Part shown: positions 59,178 to 64,000 of the stretch, piece after piece | How positions within the stretch are numbered: position 1 is the first letter of the stretch | How the letters are laid out: each line of letters begins with the position of its first letter | Assembly (NCBI RefSeq): GCF_011682145.1 | Contig: NZ_WHJH01000005.1 | Coordinates: 219,756 to 283,755 of the forward strand | Length of the DNA stretch: 64,000 nt | Reading direction: 5' to 3' | DNA from: Massilia mucilaginosa | GTDB taxonomy: Bacteria > Pseudomonadota > Gammaproteobacteria > Burkholderiales > Burkholderiaceae_D | Position numbers and translations under genes: made by a program | The notes under the pieces: model-generated | What the model was told of the DNA's origin: nothing | The model's input: the letters and a program-made list of their open reading frames with translations, nothing else | Databases searched by the model: none

Positions 59178-60608
59178 CTATTTCCCCATGTTTTCCTGCG
59201 CGCGCAGGACGTGGGCCACCGCCGCCACCGCACGCGCGACGTCGGCGTCGCCAGTCTGCCAGTTGCATACCGATACCCGCATGCAGCGCTTGCCGCGCCA
59301 CGTCGTGTTGCTGAACAGGGCCTCGCCGCCGGCTAGCACGGCGTTGCTGACCTCATCCGTCCAGCGGTCGTGATCGCCCTGCGTGGCGCCCGGCGCCCGA
59401 TCGAGAAAGCGCACCAGTCCCTGATTGACCGTCGGATCCCACACAAGTTCCACGCCGGGCAGGGCGGCGATCCCGCTCACGAGCGCGTGTGCCGCCGCGC
59501 AACAGCGCTCGATCATGGCGGCGATCCCATCGCGTCCGAGCTCGCGCATGGCGGCATACGCGGCCACGCCGCGCCCGCGCCGCGACCACTCCGGATTCCA
59601 GTCCTTGGGCTCGCGCACATGATCGTTGTGGGTCACATAACTTGCCTCGTAGGACATGGCGCGCCGCTGCGCATCCGCATGGGCAATAAAGGCGAAGCCG
59701 CTGTCGTAGGGCACGTTGAGCCACTTGTGACCGTCGGTCGCCCAGGAATCGGCATGCGCCACCCCGGCCAGCAGATGGCGGTAGCGCGCGCTGGCGTTGG
59801 CCCACAGGCCGAAGGCGCCATCCACGTGCACCCAGGCGCCGTAGCGGTGCGCCAGCGGAATCAGCTCGGCAAAACAATCATAGGCACCGATGTTGAGGTC
59901 GCCCGCCTGCAGCACCACGATGACCGGGGCGCCGGCGCTCTCGACCAGCGCCTGTTGCAGGCTTGCCGCCTCGAGCTGGCCGGCCGGGTTGACCGGCAAG
60001 CCCCTCACGGCGCCCGCGCCCAGGCCCAGCAGGCGGGCCGCGCGCGCGATGCTGCCGTGGAGCTGGTCCCCGCTCAGGATGCGGATCGCCGGGGCGCCGC
60101 CCAGGCCGTCGCGTTCGACATCCCATCCACGGCGCGCCAGCAGCGCATTGCGGGCCGCCGCCAGGGCGGTCGCGTGCGCCATCTGGCAGCCGCTGGTGAG
60201 GGCGAAGCTGGCGTCGCGCGGCAGGCCGAGCAAGTCCTTGAGCCAGCTGCCGCAGACTTCTTCGATCACGGTGAGCGCCGGCGCGCAGGCAAAGGTGGCG
60301 GCGTTCTGGTCCCAGGCGCTGGTGAGCCAGTCGGCCGCCAGCGCGGCCGGCAAGGCGCCGCCGATCACCCAGCCGAAGAAGCGCCCGCCGGCGCTGCCAT
60401 TGATCCCGTCGGCCGTGTCGGCGGCCAGTTCGTCGATGACTTGTGCGGCCGGCAGGCCGGCCTCGCCCAGCGGCTTGGACAGCCGGGCGCGCAGGGTGTC
60501 GAGGCTGGCGCGGGCGCCCACCGGCTGTTGCTCCAGATGATCGAGATGGGCCAGGGCGTGGCTCAGGGCACGTTCGAGTGCCGGGTGAAACGGGGACATG
60601 GTCTTCAT
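59178..60608 (-). CDS. PLP-dependent decarboxylase (group II, aromatic-L-amino-acid decarboxylase family)
   Basis: 476 residues from the ATG at 60606-60608 (MKTMSPFHPALERALSHAL). Group II motifs: GINGSAGGRFFGWVIGGALPAALAADWL in the N-terminal part, FALTSGCQMAHATALAAARNAL, VDGAFGLWANAS with the PLP-contacting Asp, and ATDGHKWLNVPYDSG with the Schiff-base Lys. It decarboxylates an amino acid, substrate undetermined. It is divergent from a LysR regulator with 110 nt between the starts, the usual pairing of a catabolic or biosynthetic enzyme and its regulator. Confidence 0.85.
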   Translation of the reverse strand: MKTMSPFHPALERALSHALAHLDHLEQQPVGARASLDTLRARLSKPLGEAGLPAAQVIDELAADTADGINGSAGGRFFGWVIGGALPAALAADWLTSAWDQNAATFACAPALTVIEEVCGSWLKDLLGLPRDASFALTSGCQMAHATALAAARNALLARRGWDVERDGLGGAPAIRILSGDQLHGSIARAARLLGLGAGAVRGLPVNPAGQLEAASLQQALVESAGAPVIVVLQAGDLNIGAYDCFAELIPLAHRYGAWVHVDGAFGLWANASARYRHLLAGVAHADSWATDGHKWLNVPYDSGFAFIAHADAQRRAMSYEASYVTHNDHVREPKDWNPEWSRRGRGVAAYAAMRELGRDGIAAMIERCCAAAHALVSGIAALPGVELVWDPTVNQGLVRFLDRAPGATQGDHDRWTDEVSNAVLAGGEALFSNTTWRGKRCMRVSVCNWQTGDADVARAVAAVAHVLRAQENMGK

Positions 60609-60693
60609 GGCGGGTTGCTGCACCTTATTCGATTGGCTGGTCCCGAGCGTAAAGCGGGCATCGGGCGCGCGCAAACGATCTGTTGCCGCTTTT

Positions 60694-60712
60694 ACTATAG
60701 CTGGGCTAAAGT
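60694..60712. promoter_or_regulatory. Putative LysR-type operator
   Basis: ACTATAGC-TGG-GCTAAAGT is an inverted repeat (7 of 8 pairs) with the T-N11-A form of LysR sites. It overlaps TACTAT, a possible -10 box, and ends 7 nt before the LysR start codon. Confidence 0.5.
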
Positions 60713-60718
60713 GAAGCC

Positions 60719-61609
60719 ATGCATATTCCGCTCCACAGCTTGTATACCTTCTTTGTCGTTTGCCGCGCCGGCAGCATGAAAGAGGCCGCGCGCGAATTGC
60801 ATGTGACGGCCGGCGCGATCAGCCAGCGCATCCGTGAGCTGGAGTTGCGGCACGGTCAGCGCCTGTTCGAACGCACCCGGACCGGCGTCATGCCGACGGC
60901 TGCCGGGGCGGCCTTGTATGCGGATATCCGGGCCGCGTTCCAGCAGATCGAAACCGTGGCGCGCCGCGATCTGCCGGATGACGCTGCGCGGCAACTGGTG
61001 GTGAGCGTGATGCCCTCGTTCGCGTCCGGCTGGCTGTTGCCGCGGCTGGGCGATTTTGCCAGGCGCCATCCGGCCGTCTCGCTCTCGATCGACAGCGATG
61101 CGCGCGTGGTCGACCTGAAAACCGAGGCGATCGATTTCGCCATCCGGCATGGCCTGGGAAACTATCCCGGACTCGAAGCGCGCTGGTTGATGTCGCCCGC
61201 CATGATCGTGGTCGGCGCGCCGGACTTATTGCGGCAGGGGCCGCCGATTCGCTGCCCGGCCGATTGCCTGGCCTACCCGCTGCTGCATGACCGTGAACGC
61301 CAGGATTGGACCTTGTGGCTGCAAGCCAGCGGCAGCGCATCGCCCAAGGCGCGGCGCGGACTCTCGTTCAACGACGAGCATATGCTGGTGCGCGCCGCTA
61401 TCGAAGGACAGGGGCTGGCGCTGGTGCGCGATATTTATGCCGGCGCCGACCTGGAGAAGGGGACCTTGCGCAAGGCGCTCGACGGGCAGTGGCCGACGCA
61501 GTTCGGCTACTACCTGGTCGGTTTGCCGGACAGCTTCGCCGCGTCGGGCGGGCGCGCTTTCGTGGACTGGATCCAGGCCGAAGCGGCGCGCGCGCCGGGC
61601 CTGCCGTGA
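60719..61609 (+). CDS. LysR-family transcriptional regulator (GcvA-like)
   Basis: 296 residues. N-terminal winged helix-turn-helix (LHSLYTFFVVCRAGSMKEAARELHVTAGAISQRIRELELRHGQRLFERT, about 5-55) and a two-lobed effector domain (about 90-290) with the GcvA-like LPRLGDFARRHPAVSLSIDSDARVVDLKTEAIDFAIRHGLGNYPGLEARWL. GcvA-like proteins regulate amino-acid metabolism, consistent with the divergent decarboxylase gene. The probable operator is in the intergenic region. Confidence 0.9.
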   Translation: MHIPLHSLYTFFVVCRAGSMKEAARELHVTAGAISQRIRELELRHGQRLFERTRTGVMPTAAGAALYADIRAAFQQIETVARRDLPDDAARQLVVSVMPSFASGWLLPRLGDFARRHPAVSLSIDSDARVVDLKTEAIDFAIRHGLGNYPGLEARWLMSPAMIVVGAPDLLRQGPPIRCPADCLAYPLLHDRERQDWTLWLQASGSASPKARRGLSFNDEHMLVRAAIEGQGLALVRDIYAGADLEKGTLRKALDGQWPTQFGYYLVGLPDSFAASGGRAFVDWIQAEAARAPGLP

Positions 61610-61676
61610 CGCAGGGCCGGCAATGGCGTTGCTGGCCGCAAGCGGGAGGGGGGCGCGGCAAGTTATCATCGGACTG

Positions 61677-61940
61677 CTAACCGCGGCCGCTGTCCGGCAC
61701 GGTCGATATCAACTTCGCGCCGCAGCTGGTCGCATGGCCTTCAAAAGCGACCGGGATGCCGTGGATCAGCACTTTCGGATCGCCCTCGACGATGACGCAT
61801 GCCCCGTGGCCCGAAATCGGGCAGGAGCAGCGGTCGCCAAGGCGCGCGACCTTGATGCCCAATACCGTGGTCGTCGGGGCGGCGGAGATGACTTTGCCGC
61901 CGTGGGTCGTGGGATCGTTCAGGCGAATGACGAGACGCAT
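61677..61940 (-). CDS. PAAR-domain protein (type VI secretion tip)
   Basis: 87 residues, a single PAAR domain: LVIRLNDPTTHGGKVISAAPTTTVLGIKVARLGDRCSCP, then GHGACVIVEGDPKVLIHGIPVAFEGHATSCGAKLIS. The His and Cys residues (in DPTTHGG, CSCP, GHG and SCG) form the zinc site that sharpens the VgrG spike. PAAR proteins carry effectors of type VI secretion. It lies 34 nt downstream of the Tla3-like gene on the same strand. No VgrG or core T6SS gene is in the window. Confidence 0.88.
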   Translation of the reverse strand: MRLVIRLNDPTTHGGKVISAAPTTTVLGIKVARLGDRCSCPISGHGACVIVEGDPKVLIHGIPVAFEGHATSCGAKLISTVPDSGRG

Positions 61941-61974
61941 GGCGGGTCCTCGCGAACAGTGTGCTTGAACTCAT

Positions 61975-63453
61975 TCATTTGGAATAGCCTTGCGAGCCCG
62001 GCGTGGCGTCGTGACGCAAGCCCCACCATGGAAGGTAGGCGTTGTTCTCGCCACGCGCACGAAACCATGGCGCGTCCGGATTCAAAGGACGCACCTTCGC
62101 CGGCGGGGTGACGAGCACTGCGGTCGTTTCGTCGGCATCGGTCGTGCCCGCGACCAGGACGTGCTTGCCCATGTGATTGGCCATGGCTATGCCGAGCGCA
62201 ACGTTGGTCAGCGCGGTGCCGGCGCCCATCTCTCCGAGCAAGGCGGGCGTGTTGAAGGTTTGTTTGGCGAAATCGAATTCGACCAGCTCGGTCGTGAAGG
62301 TGTGGGCCAGGTTGGCCAGCCGGTCCGAGGATGCCGCATGGGTGTTGTTGGCGTCGTGAATCACGAAGCCGATGTCGGTCGTCGTTTTGCCAGCGTTGAT
62401 GGCGGCAGTGGACAGCGTCGCTTGCCATGCCTGCACGGCGCGGCTTGGTTTGCCTTGTTGAGCATCGAAGTCGGCGACCTTCTTGCGCGCTGGATAGCTC
62501 AGCCATGCGAGGGCGGCGCGTTCGGTGTTGTAGTTGGGACCGGCGAGCACCAGCAGCACCATGTTCTCGTTGATCTGTTCGTCTTTGGGCGGAAAATTCG
62601 GGGCGTCCCAATTCATGACCCAGACCGTTTCGTTCGGGTGGGCCTGCAGGTAGTCGAGTCCTGCGGACAGGGAAGTGAAGCCGGCGTTCGGACCGCCCAT
62701 GGTCACGCGTACGTCTGGTGGAGTGCTGCGCGACCATGTGGTTGGCATATGCACGTTACCGATGGAAAAAGTCTTAATGAGAGTGTCGCGCGTCGTTTCT
62801 GCGGCGGTAAGCGGATCGAGCCTGTCGACAGGAAGTGCATATTCCACTCGGATGCCTGCCAGTTCCCGCCAGGTTTTCTTGTCAGTACGCGAGTGCGCAT
62901 TATAGAAATACTTGGAATTTGAGAAATAGATATCGTGGAAAAGTACAGTCAGCTTATTGACGTATTTATGGTGAAAGCCTTCAAAGGTTTCGCTTCCATT
63001 GTTGCCGTTTGCTATTCCTGCAATCGCCTGAAGTGTCGTGTATTTCTTTGGATTAGTCCTGACCATATCATCGTCCTTGTTCGACTGTACTAGCCCTAAC
63101 GTCCATAGCAACTGCCATTCAGTCGGATAGTCGCGACGTTGCAGCGGATTGAGCCATTGCACGCCAACAACTTGAGCGGCGAAGGGGGAAGTCGGTTTAA
63201 CGGAGAGCGCTGGCAGGGCATTTCCGGCTGTAGTGTTGGGCTTGGTCGCGCAGGCAGTCGTTAGCGCAAGAACTGCAACGGCGAGTAGAGTAGGTAATAC
63301 CAGCAATCGGATCATGAGTTCTCCATCGGTTAATTTCTGTGATGAGGCGTTATCCATGTTATAGATGAGCCAGAGAAAAGCACCCACCGCAATGACAAAG
63401 GAAAGTACTGCCCAGCTGAGGCATTTTTTGCCGCTCGAAATAAGACCATTCAT
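61975..63453 (-). CDS. Type VI lipase adaptor, Tla3-like
   Basis: 492 residues from the ATG at 63451-63453 (MNGLISSGKKCLSWAVLSF), with AGGAAA upstream. The N-terminus has two hydrophobic segments (AVLSFVIAVGAFLWLIYNM and LLVLPTLLAVAVLALTTACA). Family segments follow: FAAQVVGVQWLNPLQRRDYPTEWQLLWTLGLVQ (about 100-132), WVMNWDAPNFPPKDEQINENMVLLVLAG and GTALTNVALGIAMANHMGKHVLVAGTTDADETTAVLV. This matches the DUF2875-type proteins that act as Tla3 adaptors loading the Tle3 phospholipase in Pseudomonas aeruginosa. Its gene overlaps the tle3-like fragment by 4 nt and is followed by the PAAR gene. Family call is from recalled likeness. Confidence 0.65.
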   Translation of the reverse strand: MNGLISSGKKCLSWAVLSFVIAVGAFLWLIYNMDNASSQKLTDGELMIRLLVLPTLLAVAVLALTTACATKPNTTAGNALPALSVKPTSPFAAQVVGVQWLNPLQRRDYPTEWQLLWTLGLVQSNKDDDMVRTNPKKYTTLQAIAGIANGNNGSETFEGFHHKYVNKLTVLFHDIYFSNSKYFYNAHSRTDKKTWRELAGIRVEYALPVDRLDPLTAAETTRDTLIKTFSIGNVHMPTTWSRSTPPDVRVTMGGPNAGFTSLSAGLDYLQAHPNETVWVMNWDAPNFPPKDEQINENMVLLVLAGPNYNTERAALAWLSYPARKKVADFDAQQGKPSRAVQAWQATLSTAAINAGKTTTDIGFVIHDANNTHAASSDRLANLAHTFTTELVEFDFAKQTFNTPALLGEMGAGTALTNVALGIAMANHMGKHVLVAGTTDADETTAVLVTPPAKVRPLNPDAPWFRARGENNAYLPWWGLRHDATPGSQGYSK

Positions 63454-63861
63454 GAAATTTTTCCTTTCTTGCTTCCGAAAATTTCTCGCTGATCTACAAT
63501 TTTCGATGGCATCCTGCCGTTGGCTGAGCTTTTTACCCACTGCTCAACCGATTGTTCAATGAACTTCCCGTAACGGAAATAGTCCAAAAATGTACAGTGA
63601 CTGTCGTTCTCTTCTAATCCGTCAAGATGACGCCAATCCGCAGCCATTCTTAATTTGTACAAATCTTCTTTCTTCAGATGGCAACAACCAATCGCCACGT
63701 CATAAGCCAGTGCCTTCTGTGCATGCATCCCATTGGTCATGATCGTCGAGTGATCGGTCGCATGTGCATTGATATTGGCGGCGAGATTGGACTTGATATG
63801 TTTTGAGCGCCACGCCTTGTAGTCTTCACTGGCGCCGGCTGGCTCGTCTTCTTCATTTATC
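63450..63861 (-). pseudogene. 3' fragment of a Tle3-like lipase gene, 5' part replaced by IS66-type DNA
   Basis: The open minus-strand frame runs from about 63869 to the stop at 63450-63452 and has no convincing start; the first ATG (63738-63740) is internal. The segment reads EDEPAGASEDYKAWRSKHIK, then NLAANINAHATDHSTIMTNGMHAQKALAYDVAIG, ENDSHCTFLDYFRYGKFIEQSVEQW and a basic tail, as expected for the C-terminal end of a Tle3-type effector. Upstream DNA is IS66-like. The 4-nt overlap with the Tla3-like gene matches the tle3-tla3 order. Lipase catalytic residues would be in the missing part. Confidence 0.55.
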
Positions 63862-64000
63862 GTAACTATTCAGCGTAAGCGCTCCATAAACCCCAGACTT
63901 GCTGGCTAATCCGAATTTCCGCATTCTTGCTACTTCGATTTGATACCGGAGCAAGCATGGAAAACACGACCGTTTTTTGGGAGAAGCACGTTGCCGCGAT
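63862..64000 (+). mobile_element. Left end of an IS66-family insertion sequence
   Basis: Two possible element ends are seen: GTAACTATTCAGC starting at 63862 or GTAAGCG at 63875, both in line with IS66 termini, which start GTAA. A tnpA-like start codon follows at 63957. The element continues past the window. The expected 8-bp target duplication would be CATTTATC (63854-63861) or TATTCAGC (63867-63874); the other copy is out of view. Confidence 0.6.
63957..64000 (+). CDS. tnpA: IS66-type TnpA accessory protein (5' end only)
   Basis: Only 14 codons are visible: MENTTVFWEKHVAA, then the window ends. This matches the usual start of IS66-family orfA proteins (short polar N-terminus, then Phe-Trp-x-x-His-Val). 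The rest, a helix-turn-helix region, would lie beyond the edge. The start is preceded by CGGAGC at a normal distance. Confidence 0.6.
   Translation, partial: MENTTVFWEKHVAA

Noticed and set aside
1..64000. CRISPR array or prophage
   Set aside because: No regularly spaced direct repeats of 25-40 nt and no run of phage structural genes were seen.

Overview
The window looks like chromosomal DNA of a betaproteobacterium of the family Oxalobacteraceae (Massilia/Duganella/Telluria-like). The evidence is high GC, strong third-position G/C bias, the rpsU-yqeY-dnaG-rpoD order, a Burkholderiales-type ybiB-cobA pair and short palindromes with a CGTCGTTCCCGC core. The taxon is an inference; no rRNA gene is present. 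Most of the window is ordinary core genome, with an accessory, partly decayed right end (about 55.6-57.3 kb and 61.7-64 kb) and a smaller accessory patch near 24.6-29.5 kb.

Layout. 0-8 kb: cyclophilin (cut by the left edge), DedA, alpha-carbonic anhydrase, hexose-6-phosphate mutarotase, amiC-tsaE and divergent queG, then DUF3052 and DUF2061 genes, the latter with a Fur-like site. 7.5-13.1 kb: a DctS/DctR-type two-component system divergent from dctPQM, a TRAP dicarboxylate transporter. 13.2-15.7 kb: a structured candidate RNA, ogt, xerD, a 54-residue charged protein and an NTF2-like secreted protein. 15.7-23 kb: an RND efflux pair and a triple-PAS GGDEF-EAL protein that ends at a 152-nt palindromic element. 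23-29.5 kb: nuclease-family protein, ybaK, a zincin lipoprotein gene followed by a second, broken ybaK fragment, then pentapeptide-repeat and TerD genes. 29.6-33.7 kb: a Fur-controlled TonB receptor, plsY, frnE-like and DUF427 genes.

33.7-48.5 kb holds scattered nitrate-assimilation pieces: nrtABC behind a consensus sigma-54 promoter with an NtrC-type site, a NirD-like ORF lacking its core, and the ybiB-cobA pair, but no nitrate or nitrite reductase. Between these lie tsaD, aroG, phoD and a four-gene minus-strand cluster (DUF4331, tiny lipoprotein, TPR protein, HupE/UreJ-like membrane protein). That cluster is the best candidate here for a poorly described system. 48.5-55.6 kb is the macromolecular-synthesis block; rpoD has a roughly 370-nt leader containing a terminator-like hairpin and a 16-codon upstream ORF. 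A CAU tRNA, probably tRNA-Ile2, follows.

55.6-64 kb: transposase-like and SnoaL-like remnants, an orphan curlin-repeat protein, a MarR/siderophore-interacting-protein divergon with shared palindromes, a membrane-attached XRE protein, a PLP decarboxylase/LysR divergon, and a type VI secretion effector module (PAAR, Tla3-like adaptor, 3' end of a tle3-like lipase gene). The lipase gene appears cut by an IS66-family element at the right edge. Convergent gene pairs are repeatedly separated by long hairpins, probably bidirectional terminators. No CRISPR array, rRNA gene or prophage was seen.
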